Assembly: GCF_007989085.1 (NCBI RefSeq)
Contig: NZ_BJVJ01000064.1
Location: 1 to 34,524, forward strand
DNA: 34,524 bases
Origin: Pseudonocardia sulfidoxydans NBRC 16205
Lineage (GTDB): Bacteria; Actinomycetota; Actinomycetes; Mycobacteriales; Pseudonocardiaceae
Reading direction: 5' to 3'
Part shown: one piece after another, positions 14,046-21,417 of the stretch
How positions within the stretch are numbered: position 1 is the stretch's first letter
Layout of the letters: each line of letters starts with the position of its first letter
Notes under the pieces: model-generated
What the model was told of the DNA's origin: nothing
Databases searched by the model: none
Seen by the model: the letters and a program-made list of their open reading frames with translations, nothing else
Translations under genes and position numbers: made by a program

Positions 14046-14942
14046 TCAGGCCGGCAGGGCGAAGCGGCCGTCGGCGAGCTGTTCGGCGAGCCCGTCGACG
14101 AGCAGGGAGTCGAGGCAGCGGTCGCGTTGCCCGGCGTCGTTCCAGGCGCGGTCGAGGGCGGCGCGGTCGACGGGGCCGGGGGAGTCGCGCAGGACGTCGA
14201 GGAGCCGGCCACGGACCTGCCGGTCGGTGCCGGCGAAGGCTTGCGGGGCGCGGCGGGGGCCGTCGTAGGCGGGGGCGCCTGCGGCGAGCCAGGCGCAGCG
14301 GTCGCGGACGGGGCAGGCGATGCAGTGGGGGGTGCGGGCGGTGCAGACGACGGCGCCGAGCTCCATCATCGCGATGGAGAACGTGGCGGCCTCGGCTTCG
14401 CCGGTCGGGAGCAGCTCCGTCACGTCGGCGAGGTCGGCCTTGACGCGTGCGGGTCCGGCGTCGCCGTTGCCGTGGACGGCGCGGGCGACGACGCGTCGGA
14501 CGTTGGTGTCGACGACCGCGCAGCGCCGCCCGTAGCCGAACGCGGCGACGGCCCGTGCGGTGTAGGAGCCGACGCCGGGCAGGGCCTCGAGCGCGTCGAC
14601 GTCGGAGGGGACGACGTCACCGTGGATGTCCGCGATCACGGCGGCGGCCTCGTGCAGGCGCAGGGCGCGGCGTGGGTAGCCGAGCTTCCCCCAGGCGCGC
14701 AGGACGTCGGCGCGGGGCGCGGCGGCGAGCGCGGAGGGGGCGGGCCAGTCGGCCATCCAGCGCTGCCACACGGGTTCGACGCGGGAGACGGGTGTCTGCT
14801 GCAGCATGAACTCGCTGACCATGACGCCCCACGGTGTGGTCCCGGGCCTGCGCCACGGCAGGTCTCGGGCGACCGCGGTGTACCAGGGGATCAGGGCGGC
14901 GGACAGCGGCACGACCGCATCGTGCCACCGTCCGCCGCCCAC
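14046..14942 (-). CDS. mutY: Adenine DNA glycosylase
   Basis: Removes adenine mispaired with 8-oxoguanine or guanine, preventing G:C to T:A changes. The 298-residue protein shows PWYTAVARDLPWR, SEFMLQQTPVSRV with the catalytic Glu, the helix-hairpin-helix LPGVGSYTARAV, VVDTNVRRV with the catalytic Asp, and a [4Fe-4S] cluster C-x6-C-x2-C-x5-C (CTARTPHCIACPVRDRC). It is short for the family and lacks the full C-terminal NUDIX-like 8-oxoG recognition domain, as do many actinobacterial forms. The start is GTG 14942; GTG at codon 11 is an alternative, and neither has a clear ribosome site. It is 11 bases after the carbonic anhydrase gene. Confidence 0.95.
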   Translation of the reverse strand: MGGGRWHDAVVPLSAALIPWYTAVARDLPWRRPGTTPWGVMVSEFMLQQTPVSRVEPVWQRWMADWPAPSALAAAPRADVLRAWGKLGYPRRALRLHEAAAVIADIHGDVVPSDVDALEALPGVGSYTARAVAAFGYGRRCAVVDTNVRRVVARAVHGNGDAGPARVKADLADVTELLPTGEAEAATFSIAMMELGAVVCTARTPHCIACPVRDRCAWLAAGAPAYDGPRRAPQAFAGTDRQVRGRLLDVLRDSPGPVDRAALDRAWNDAGQRDRCLDSLLVDGLAEQLADGRFALPA

Positions 14943-14953
14943 GGAGCAACGGG

Positions 14954-15442
14954 TCAGGCGACCTCGTTCAGCTTCCCGGTCGCGACGTCGAAGACGAAGC
15001 CGCGCACGGACTCCTTGTGGGGGACGAACGGGCTCGCGGTGATGCGGGCGACGGACTGGCGGACGTCCTCGTCGATGTCGCCGAACGACTCGGCGGCCCA
15101 GGCCGGCTTGATGCCGGTCTCCTCCTGGATCGAGCGCTTGAAGTCGTCGTCGGTGAAGGTGAGCATCCCGCAGTCGGTGTGGTGGATCAGGATGATCTCG
15201 CTGGTGCCGAGGAGGCGCTGGCTGATGGCGAGGGACCGGATCTCGTCGTCGGTGACGACGCCGCCGGCGTTGCGGATGACGTGCGCCTCGCCTTCGGCGA
15301 GGCCGAGGACTCGGTAGACGTCGAGGCGGGCGTCCATGCAGGCGACGACGGCGACGCCCTTGGCGGGCGGAAGCGGCAGTGGGCCGGAGAAGGTCTCGGT
15401 GTAGGTGGCGTTGTTGGCGAGCAGGTCGTCCGTGACGGACAT
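14954..15442 (-). CDS. Beta-class carbonic anhydrase (Rv1284/CanA type)
   Basis: Interconverts CO2 and bicarbonate. The 162-residue protein has zinc ligands Cys35, His88 and Cys91 and the Asp37/Arg39 dyad (ACMDARLD and HHTDCGM), with CGMLTFTDDDFKR and the C-terminal RGFVFDVATGKLNEV. By recalled sequence this is the short CanA/Rv1284 type, whereas mycobacteria have the longer CanB/Rv3588c type beside mutY. ATG 15442 is chosen for its GGGAGAA site; an in-frame extension to 15523 is Arg/Pro-rich and unlikely. It is the first gene of a can, mutY, 2H operon, with a strong hairpin 66 bases upstream of its start. Confidence 0.94.
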   Translation of the reverse strand: MSVTDDLLANNATYTETFSGPLPLPPAKGVAVVACMDARLDVYRVLGLAEGEAHVIRNAGGVVTDDEIRSLAISQRLLGTSEIILIHHTDCGMLTFTDDDFKRSIQEETGIKPAWAAESFGDIDEDVRQSVARITASPFVPHKESVRGFVFDVATGKLNEVA

Positions 15443-15507
15443 GACGGGTTCTCCCAGGTGAGGGCGGGTGCGGGCCGGACGCCCGCGGTCGGTCGGGGCG
15501 CGCGGAG

Positions 15508-15548
15508 GGCCACGTGTGACCACCCGTCGGGGCGGTCGCTACGTGGCC
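15508..15548. promoter_or_regulatory. Two-tier hairpin upstream of carbonic anhydrase
   Basis: Outer stem GGCCACGT (15508-15515) pairs with ACGTGGCC (15541-15548). Inner stem GACCACCC (15518-15525) pairs with GGGCGGTC (15530-15537) with one mismatch, closing a GTCG tetraloop. It lies 66 bases before the start codon of the carbonic anhydrase gene and could be an RNA leader element or a palindromic operator. Confidence 0.5.
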
Positions 15549-15737
15549 GGCCGACAGAACTCGTCGAAATGCACGACGCGACGGCTGGGCCAGAAGAACT
15601 GGAGCCGCGTGCGCATCACCCCATGAGTCAAGCCCGCTGCGGACGTGGGCGCAACCAAGTCATTCGCCCGGGTGGTTTCCGGGGGTGGTGCCACGCCACG
15701 CCGGGCCGACGTCGGCTCCTGCTGGTAATCGTCGATC

Positions 15738-15743
15738 TACTCT
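15738..15743 (+). promoter_or_regulatory. Candidate -10 (leaderless) of the Rv3587c-like gene
   Basis: TACTCT ends seven bases before ATG 15751, and no Shine-Dalgarno sequence precedes that ATG. Confidence 0.45.
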
Positions 15744-15750
15744 CCGTCAC

Positions 15751-16575
15751 ATGTGGGAGCCGTCCGGACCGCTGCCCGCGACCGTCTACTGGCGACGTCG
15801 CTGGGTGGCTCTCGCATCCGTCGTGGTCCTGTTCGCGCTGTTGGGGCTCACCATCGCCGCGCTGGTGCACGGGCGCACGGAGGCGACGAGCGACGAGAAG
15901 ACGACGCTGGCGGCGAACCAGGCGGCGCTGTCGAGCGAGGCGCCGCGTCCGCCGTCGGGGGATCCGACTGCGTTCGGTGCGCCGTCGGCGGTCCCGGTCG
16001 ATCCGTCGGCGCCTCTCGCGCCCGGTCTCTCGGGCCTGACCACGGGCCCGGGCACCCAGATCGTCCCGCCGACGGACGCCCCGACGACGGCGCCTGCCAC
16101 CGACGAGGTGCGGGTCGAGGGGACTCCGGATCCGGCGGCCGTGGTGCCCCCGCCGGCCACGGTCCCGCCGACCGGCCCGGTCCCGTGCACCAACGACATG
16201 CTCAGTGTCGGAGCCACGATCGACCGGACCGATCACAAGGTGGGTGACAAGCCGGTGGTGGGCGTCGTCGTCACCAACACGAGCGGTCAGCCGTGCGTGC
16301 GTGACCTCGACGGGAGCCGGCTGGAGATCGTCGTGTGGAGCGGTGACGGGGTGAACCGGCTGTGGTCGAGCAACGACTGCACCAACCCCGCCAGGCCCGA
16401 CCTGCGCACGCTGGTGCCGGGGCAGCCGGTGTCGTTCCAGGTGACGTGGCAGGGCCGCACGTCGACACCGGGTTGTGCGACGGCGCGCACGGTCGTCCCG
16501 GCCGGCGCCTACCGCCTGCTGACGCGCATCGACGACCTGATCAGCCCGCCGACGCCGTTCCTCCTGACGCCCTGA
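15751..16575 (+). CDS. Membrane-anchored extracellular protein (Rv3587c-like)
   Basis: The 274-residue protein has a short cytoplasmic N-terminus (with YWRRRW), one transmembrane helix at about residues 20-40 (VALASVVVLFALLGLTIAAL), a Pro/Thr/Ala-rich stalk to about residue 145, and a beta-rich extracellular domain containing four cysteines that could form disulfides. The domain strand pattern (VVGVVVTNTSGQPC and VSFQVTWQGRTS) resembles an immunoglobulin-like or DUF4232-type fold. The location between carbonic anhydrase and radA matches Rv3587c, whose function is not known to me. ATG 15751 is chosen over 15685 because a -10 lies directly upstream and the intervening codons look non-coding. 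Confidence 0.8.
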   Translation: MWEPSGPLPATVYWRRRWVALASVVVLFALLGLTIAALVHGRTEATSDEKTTLAANQAALSSEAPRPPSGDPTAFGAPSAVPVDPSAPLAPGLSGLTTGPGTQIVPPTDAPTTAPATDEVRVEGTPDPAAVVPPPATVPPTGPVPCTNDMLSVGATIDRTDHKVGDKPVVGVVVTNTSGQPCVRDLDGSRLEIVVWSGDGVNRLWSSNDCTNPARPDLRTLVPGQPVSFQVTWQGRTSTPGCATARTVVPAGAYRLLTRIDDLISPPTPFLLTP

Positions 16576-16605
16576 CGCCGGGCCCGCCCGGGTCGGCCCG
16601 ACGAA

Positions 16606-16663
16606 CCGCGCGCAACCTCACTGCTGCGTTTCGGGGCCGCGACAGCAGCCAGGTTGCGCGCGG
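16606..16663. terminator. Hairpin family B, copy 2 (bidirectional terminator)
   Basis: A 21-bp arm beginning CCGCGCGCAACCTCACTGCT (16606-16626) pairs with 16643-16663 with two mismatches, across 16 bases. It lies in the 100-base gap between the convergent membrane-protein and radA genes. The arm is shared with copies at 3542 and 23849. Confidence 0.8.
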
Positions 16664-16675
16664 ATCCTGGGGACG

Positions 16676-18052
16676 TCAGTCGCGGCGCAGGCGCCGGACG
16701 ACCTGGCCGAGGTCGGCGACCTCCTGCACCTTCATGCCGACGGACTTCGCGTCGCTGTCGGGCGGCACCAGCGCCTGGGTGAACCCCAGGCGGGCGGCCT
16801 CGGCGAGGCGCCTGGCGACGCCGGAGACGCGCCGTACCTCGCCCGCCAGCCCGATCTCGCCCAGCAGGATCATGTCGGGCGGCAGCGCGAGGTCGCGCTT
16901 GGCGGAGACGACGGCGAGGGCCAGGGCGAGGTCGGCGGCCGGTTCGAGGACCTTCATCCCGCCGACGGTGGCCGTGTAGACCTCGGAGTCGGCCAGCTTG
17001 ACGCCCACCCGGCGCTCCAGCACCGCGAGCAGCATCGCGACGCGGGCGCTGTCGAGACCGGAGACGGCCCGTCGTGGGCTGGGGATGTTGGCTCCGGCGA
17101 CCAGCGCCTGGACCTCGGCCAGCATCGGCCTGCGGCCGTCCATGACGACGGTGACGGCGGTGCCGGGGACGACGGAGTCGCGGGTGGCGCCGAACCGGGC
17201 GAGGAACAGGCCCGAGGGGTCGGCGAGCCCGACGATGCCTTCGTCGCGCAGCTCGAAGCAGCCGACCTCGTCGGCGGGGCCGAAGCGGTTCTTCACGCCG
17301 CGGACCATGCGCAGCGTCGACTGCTTGTCGCCCTCGAATGCGAGCACGACGTCGACGAGGTGTTCGAGCACGCGGGGTCCGGCGATGGAGCCGTCCTTGG
17401 TGACGTGCCCGACGAGTACGACGGGCAGCCCGCGTTCCTTGGCGGTGGCGGTGAGCCCGACGGTGACGGCCCGGACCTGGGTGACGCCACCGACGTTGCC
17501 CTCGACGTCCGATGTGGACATCGTCTGGATGGAGTCGACGATGAGCAGCTCGGGCTTCAGGGCGTCGAGGTGGCCGAGGATCGAGCCGAGGTCGGACTCG
17601 GCGGCGAGGTAGAGCTCGTCGTGCACGCCTCCGGTGCGTTCGGCGCGCAGCCGTACCTGCCCGGCCGACTCCTCGCCGGTGACGTAGAGGACGCGCCCGC
17701 GCCGGGCGGCCTTCGCGGCGACCTCGAGCAGCAGCGTCGACTTGCCGACGCCCGGCTCCCCGGCCAGCAGCACCACCGCGCCCGGGACGAGCCCGCCGCC
17801 GAGGACGCGGTCGAGCTCGTCGACACCCGTCGGGCGGGCGCGGGCGCTGTCGAGTTCGACGTCGGCGATCCGCCGTGCCGGTGCCGACGGTGCCCCGGCC
17901 GCGACCCGCTGGGTGCGGGCGGCCGGAACCGACTGCTGCGCAAGGGTTCCCCACGCCTGGCACGACGGGCAGCGGCCCACCCACTGGGCGGCCTGGTGGC
18001 CGCACTCGGAGCAGACGAACCCCGCGCGGGCGGCGCGGGACCGGCCGGTCAG
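16676..18052 (-). CDS. radA: DNA repair protein RadA (Sms)
   Basis: A RecA-like ATPase and branch-migration factor in recombinational repair. It has an N-terminal zinc finger (Cys14, Cys17, Cys28, Cys31 in FVCSECG...GRCPSCQAW), Walker A GEPGVGKST, LLIVDSIQTM, the RadA-specific KNRFG (VKNRFGPADE), and a C-terminal Lon-like domain (GLAGEVRRVSG). To include the conserved zinc finger the gene must start upstream of GTG 17980. The only plausible codon is CTG 18052, overlapping the lpqE stop as CTGA; this gives 458 residues, normal for RadA. lpqE-radA is co-transcribed as in mycobacteria, but the disA gene that usually follows radA is missing here and a terminator lies instead. Function secure; the non-ATG start is inferred. 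Confidence 0.95.
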   Translation of the reverse strand: MTGRSRAARAGFVCSECGHQAAQWVGRCPSCQAWGTLAQQSVPAARTQRVAAGAPSAPARRIADVELDSARARPTGVDELDRVLGGGLVPGAVVLLAGEPGVGKSTLLLEVAAKAARRGRVLYVTGEESAGQVRLRAERTGGVHDELYLAAESDLGSILGHLDALKPELLIVDSIQTMSTSDVEGNVGGVTQVRAVTVGLTATAKERGLPVVLVGHVTKDGSIAGPRVLEHLVDVVLAFEGDKQSTLRMVRGVKNRFGPADEVGCFELRDEGIVGLADPSGLFLARFGATRDSVVPGTAVTVVMDGRRPMLAEVQALVAGANIPSPRRAVSGLDSARVAMLLAVLERRVGVKLADSEVYTATVGGMKVLEPAADLALALAVVSAKRDLALPPDMILLGEIGLAGEVRRVSGVARRLAEAARLGFTQALVPPDSDAKSVGMKVQEVADLGQVVRRLRRD

Positions 18053-18657
18053 TGGCCGCCGTTCCCGCCGGAGCCGGAACCGCCCGAGCCGCCGGAGCTG
18101 TTCGAGCCGCCCTGCTCGGGGACACGGTTGTCGGCATTGCCCATCGGCATGTCGACGGTGATGCTTCCGGCGCGCTCGAAGACGAACGTGACCGGGTAGC
18201 TGAGGCCGGGGCCGATGTCCTGGCGCAGGCCCTCGAGGCTGATCTCGATCGGCGTGCCCAGGTTGCCGACGGTGCCGCCCGGGGTGCTGCTCGCGGTGAG
18301 CGCTCCGTTCGGGGCGATCTGCGTCTCGCCGGTGATGCGGACGCTGTCAGCGACGGGGCTGCTCGCCGAGAGCAGCCGGTCGGGCAGGTCGTCGTCGTTG
18401 GCGATCGACAGCGTGATCGGCGCCGACGAGCCCGCGGTGTATGCGGCGAGGCGCTGCGAGCCGCCGACCGGGAACTCGATCTCGGCGTTGCGGATCTCGA
18501 TGTGCTGGGTCGTCAGGTTGGCCCCGGAGACGGCGGCCTGCTGGTCGGCGGTCTGCGAGATCTGGCCGGCACCGCACCCGGCGAGGGCGAGCGCGCCGAT
18601 CAGGGCGCCTGCGACCAGGGCTGCGCGCGTCGGACGGATGCGCTCGCTGCGGCTCAC
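18049..18657 (-). CDS. lpqE: LpqE-like lipoprotein (PCu(A)C-type domain)
   Basis: An exported 202-residue lipoprotein. It has an Arg-rich N-terminus, a hydrophobic segment and a lipobox LALAGC with Cys28 as the lipidation site. The mature part has the beta-sandwich pattern of the copper-chaperone PCu(A)C/LpqE family (IEFPVGGSQRLAAYTAG..., SITVDMPMGNADNRVPE), though the usual H(M)x10MxxHxM copper motif is not evident. The C-terminus is a low-complexity Gly/Ser tail. The start is GTG 18657. It is the first gene of lpqE-radA; its TGA overlaps the presumed radA CTG. Position before radA and divergent from carD matches mycobacteria, where LpqE is of unknown role. Confidence 0.85.
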   Translation of the reverse strand: MSRSERIRPTRAALVAGALIGALALAGCGAGQISQTADQQAAVSGANLTTQHIEIRNAEIEFPVGGSQRLAAYTAGSSAPITLSIANDDDLPDRLLSASSPVADSVRITGETQIAPNGALTASSTPGGTVGNLGTPIEISLEGLRQDIGPGLSYPVTFVFERAGSITVDMPMGNADNRVPEQGGSNSSGGSGGSGSGGNGGH

Positions 18658-19000
18658 GGGTCTCCAGGTCCTTTCGTGGCGGTGGGGCCGGCCCCGGGGT
18701 CCGGGGTGACCAGGTGGAAGCGTAGTCGCGGCGGTGTGGGCACCGGCAACGCGCCTCCGGTCACAGGTCCGGGCGGAGGTCCGGTGACCCGTCCGGTCGT
18801 CCGTCCGGGTGGGGGCGGGTTCCGTGCCGTCGCGGCGGTCACACGGAGTACGGGGTCTGTCACCGAGGTCACACGTAGCGCCGCCCAGGCACGTTTGCTC
18901 CGCGTTGTCAAGCCCGTGACCTGCGACGACGGTGCATCCCGCCGGGCGGGGGTGGGGCCGACCGTGTTAACCTGGGTTCAGCGAAAGGGGCAGAGGACAC
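18658..19000. other. Divergent region between lpqE and carD
   Basis: 343 bases without a gene. GGTCACACG occurs at 18837-18845 and again exactly 30 bases later at 18867-18875, with a further GTCAC at 18859-18863. TAACCT (18968-18973) is a candidate carD -10. I recognised no coding frame. Confidence 0.5.
18968..18973 (+). promoter_or_regulatory. Candidate -10 of carD
   Basis: TAACCT fits TANNNT and would give a leader of about 21 bases that includes the AGAGGA ribosome site before ATG 19001. Confidence 0.4.
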
Positions 19001-19495
19001 ATGGTTTTCAAGGTCGGAGAGACCGTCGTCTACCCGCACCACGGTGCCGCTCTCATCGAGGCCATCGAGACCCGGACGATCAAGGGCGAGGAGCGCAAGT
19101 ACCTCGTCCTCAAGGTTGCCCAGGGTGATCTCACGGTGCGTGTTCCTGCGGAGAACGCCGAGGTCGTCGGCGTCCGCGATGTCGTGGGCCAGGAAGGCCT
19201 CGACAAGGTGTTCGAGGTGCTCCGCGCGCCGCACACCGAGGAGCCGACCAACTGGTCCCGGCGGTACAAGGCCAACCTCGAGAAGCTCGCCTCCGGCGAT
19301 GTGAACAAGGTGGCCGAAGTGGTGCGTGACCTGTGGCGGCGCGAGAAGGACCGCGGCCTGTCCGCGGGTGAGAAGCGCATGTTGGCCAAGGCTCGCCAGA
19401 TCCTCGTGAGCGAGCTGGCGCTCGCCGAGGGCACCGACGAGGAGCGGGCCGAGGTCCTGCTCGACGAGGTGCTGGCGACGGCCGCAACGGCCTGA
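19001..19495 (+). CDS. carD: CarD RNA polymerase-binding transcription regulator
   Basis: A global regulator that binds the RNA polymerase beta subunit and stabilises open complexes at rRNA and housekeeping promoters; it is essential in mycobacteria. The 164-residue protein has the N-terminal RNA polymerase-interacting Tudor-like domain (MVFKVGETVVYPHHGAALIE through about residue 53) and a C-terminal helical DNA-binding domain (NWSRRYKANLEKLASGD; RDLWRREKDRGLSAGEKRML, containing the conserved Trp of the DNA wedge). It is close to the mycobacterial protein in length. AGAGGA precedes ATG 19001. ispD starts 44 bases after the stop, as in mycobacteria. Confidence 0.97.
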   Translation: MVFKVGETVVYPHHGAALIEAIETRTIKGEERKYLVLKVAQGDLTVRVPAENAEVVGVRDVVGQEGLDKVFEVLRAPHTEEPTNWSRRYKANLEKLASGDVNKVAEVVRDLWRREKDRGLSAGEKRMLAKARQILVSELALAEGTDEERAEVLLDEVLATAATA

Positions 19496-19539
19496 CCCTT
19501 TCGACCGGTCCGAACGTACCTCCCTTTCCGGCACACGTC

Positions 19540-20313
19540 GTGAGCGTCGTCGCGGTGGTCCCCGCTGCGGGCTCGGGTCAGCGACTGGGTGCAGGTGAGC
19601 CGAAGGCGTTCGTACCGGTCGGTGGCGTTCCGATGCTGGTCCGTGCGGTCGACGGACTGCTCGCGTCCGGTGTGGTCGATCATGTCGTGGTCGCCGCGCC
19701 GGCGGAGCTGGTCGACCGTGCGGGCGAGCTGCTCCGCGGACGTCCCGTCACGGTGCTCGCCGGTGGCGCGGACAGGACCGCCTCCGTGCTGTGCGCTCTC
19801 GGCGCGCTGCACGGCGTCGGTGATCCGAACGGCGTCCACACTGGAGATGAACGACCGGGACCACCCGTTGGTGACGGGTCGGCGGTCGAGGTCGTGCTCG
19901 TCCACGACGCGGCACGCCCGCTCACCCCTCCGGCCCTGGTCATGGCCGTCGTCGAGGCGGTCCGAGCCGGTCATCGTGCCGTGATCCCGGTCTTGCCCGT
20001 CGCCGACACGATCAAGCGTGTCGACGAGGACGGCGACGTCGTGGCCACGGTCGACAGGTCCGTGCTGCGCGCGGTCCAGACACCGCAGGGGTTCGCGCCC
20101 GAGCTGTTGCTGCGCGCGCACCGCGCGGCCGCCGCCGCGGGTGCGGCCGCCACGGACGATGCGGGGCTCGTCGAGGCGCTGGGCGAGACCGTCCATGCCG
20201 TCCCGGGCGATCCCGCGGCGATGAAGGTGACGACGCCCTGGGACCACAGGCTCGCCGACCACCTGGTGAACGACGCGGTTGCGGGGGAGGCGGCGGGTAC
20301 GGTCGCGCGATGA
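19540..20313 (+). CDS. ispD: 2-C-methyl-D-erythritol 4-phosphate cytidylyltransferase
   Basis: Third step of the MEP isoprenoid pathway: joins CTP and MEP to give CDP-ME. The 257-residue protein shows VVPAAGSGQRLGAGEPKAF (CTP loop with Arg and Lys), VLAGGADRTASV, VLVHDAARPLTPP, PVADTIKRV, VQTPQGF and the terminal D/K region AMKVTTPWDH. About 20-25 extra residues (GVHTGDERPGPPVGDGS region, about 105-125) appear before VVLVHDAAR relative to the recalled mycobacterial enzyme. They are Pro/Gly/Asp-rich and probably form a surface loop. The start is GTG 19540, with no strong ribosome site. Its stop overlaps the ispF start in ATGA (20310-20313). Confidence 0.95.
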   Translation: MSVVAVVPAAGSGQRLGAGEPKAFVPVGGVPMLVRAVDGLLASGVVDHVVVAAPAELVDRAGELLRGRPVTVLAGGADRTASVLCALGALHGVGDPNGVHTGDERPGPPVGDGSAVEVVLVHDAARPLTPPALVMAVVEAVRAGHRAVIPVLPVADTIKRVDEDGDVVATVDRSVLRAVQTPQGFAPELLLRAHRAAAAAGAAATDDAGLVEALGETVHAVPGDPAAMKVTTPWDHRLADHLVNDAVAGEAAGTVAR

Positions 20314-20792
20314 TCGCTGCGATCCCCCGCGTCGGCGTCGGTACCGACGTGCACCCCGTCGATCCCGGTCGTCCGTGCTGGATGGCGGGGCTGTGGTGGG
20401 AGGGCGTCGACGGCTGCGCCGGGCACTCCGACGGCGACGTCGCGTCCCATGCGTTGTGCGACGCGCTGCTGTCGGCCGCCGGGCTGGGTGATCTCGGCGC
20501 GGTGTTCGGTACCGGCCGTCCGGAGTGGGCTGGTGCGGGTGGTGTGCAGTTGCTCGCCGAGGTGCGCAGGCTGCTGGAGCGCGACGGCTGGGTCGTCGGC
20601 AACGCCGCGGTGCAGGTGATCGGCAACGCCCCGAAGATCGGGACGCGTCGCGCCGAGGCGCAGCGTGTGCTGTCGGACGCCGTCGGCGGGCCCGTGGCGG
20701 TGTCGGGGACGACCACCGACGGGCTCGGTCTCACGGGCCGGGGCGAGGGCGTCGCCGCGATCGCGACGGCCCTGATCGTCCCGGCCTCCTGA
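20310..20792 (+). CDS. ispF: 2-C-methyl-D-erythritol 2,4-cyclodiphosphate synthase
   Basis: Fifth step of the MEP pathway: cyclises CDP-ME 2-phosphate with loss of CMP. The 160-residue protein has metal ligands Asp13 and His15 (VGTDVHP) and His47 (GHSDGDVASHAL), the AAGLGDLGAVFG loop, GNAAVQVIGNAPKI, and TTTDGLGLTGRGEGVAAIA at the trimer interface. Length is standard. It overlaps ispD by four bases, so the two are translationally coupled. ispE is not present here, as in mycobacteria. Confidence 0.96.
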   Translation: MIAAIPRVGVGTDVHPVDPGRPCWMAGLWWEGVDGCAGHSDGDVASHALCDALLSAAGLGDLGAVFGTGRPEWAGAGGVQLLAEVRRLLERDGWVVGNAAVQVIGNAPKIGTRRAEAQRVLSDAVGGPVAVSGTTTDGLGLTGRGEGVAAIATALIVPAS

Positions 20793-20793
20793 T

Positions 20794-20862
20794 CACCGTC
20801 GACTTCGACAACAGACTGCTCCCGGCCATGATCGAGTCAGTCCCACGTCGAACTCGGCGGTG
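20794..20862. terminator. Imperfect hairpin between convergent ispF and VOC genes
   Basis: CACCGTCGACTTCGAC (20794-20809) pairs with 20847-20862 at 14 of 16 positions. The 37-base spacer has an inner GACTG/CAGTC pair. It fills most of the 100-base gap and is a reasonable bidirectional terminator. It is unrelated in sequence to families A and B. Confidence 0.5.
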
Positions 20863-20892
20863 GAAGTCGCTGGGGCGCAACGAGTCACGGGG

Positions 20893-21321
20893 TCATGACA
20901 TCGCGTCCAGCCGTGCCTGGACCTCGTCGGGGCTCAGCGACTCGAGCGGCGCCGACACCATCCAGTGGTGCCCGAACGGGTCGGCGACCCGACCGCCCCG
21001 GGCGCCGTACTCCTGGTCGGCCACCGGGTAGACCACGGTCGCGCCCGCCGCGAGCAGCCGGTCGGTGACCGCGTCGGCGTCGGTCACGCCCAGCGACATC
21101 AGCACCGGCGGGTGCAGCCCCTTCGTCGGCGCCGGGTCGCCGTCGCCGGCGTCCTTCAGCTCGAACCGCAGTTCGCCGACGGTCAGGGCGGCGTGCACGA
21201 TGCGCCCGTCGATCGTGTAGCTCTCCTCGACGGTCGCGCCGAGGGCCTCGGTGTAGAAGGCGAGGGCGGCAGCGCCGTCGCCGACGACGAGCTTCGGGGT
21301 GATCTGGAAGATGTCGGCCAT
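20893..21321 (-). CDS. VOC-superfamily (PhnB/glyoxalase-like) protein
   Basis: The 142-residue protein has the paired beta-alpha-beta-beta-beta units of the vicinal oxygen chelate fold: FQITPKLVVGDGAAALAFYTEALGA at the N-terminus, HAALTVGELRFELKD in the middle, and SLGVTDADAVTDRLLAAGATVVYPVADQEYGARGGRVADPFGHHWMVS in the second half. The YGxRxGRVxDPFGHxW ending is typical of the PhnB-like subgroup, often annotated as glyoxalase or bleomycin-resistance-like and without an agreed reaction. A very long open frame runs on beyond its ATG through cysS on the opposite strand and is not real. It is convergent with ispF and divergent from cysS, and is an insertion relative to the mycobacterial order. 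Confidence 0.85.
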   Translation of the reverse strand: MADIFQITPKLVVGDGAAALAFYTEALGATVEESYTIDGRIVHAALTVGELRFELKDAGDGDPAPTKGLHPPVLMSLGVTDADAVTDRLLAAGATVVYPVADQEYGARGGRVADPFGHHWMVSAPLESLSPDEVQARLDAMS

Positions 21322-21404
21322 GCCCCGAGCGTGCCGGGTCGCGGCGTCGTCGTCTTGGACGAATGGGAGCCCGGGCCGACGATCGACGCCGACCTGGTCA
21401 CCCG

Positions 21405-21410
21405 TAGTCT
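21405..21410 (+). promoter_or_regulatory. Candidate -10 (leaderless) of cysS
   Basis: TAGTCT ends seven bases before GTG 21418, so transcription would begin at the start codon. GTGAGG just before the GTG is a weak alternative ribosome site. Confidence 0.45.
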
Positions 21411-21417
21411 GTGTGAG

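Larger units (their letters stand above)
15443..15750. other. Divergent intergenic region, carbonic anhydrase / membrane protein
   Basis: 308 bases without a gene. It holds the hairpin at 15508-15548 and the leaderless -10 at 15738-15743. The rest shows no coding signal that I could recognise. Confidence 0.5.
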
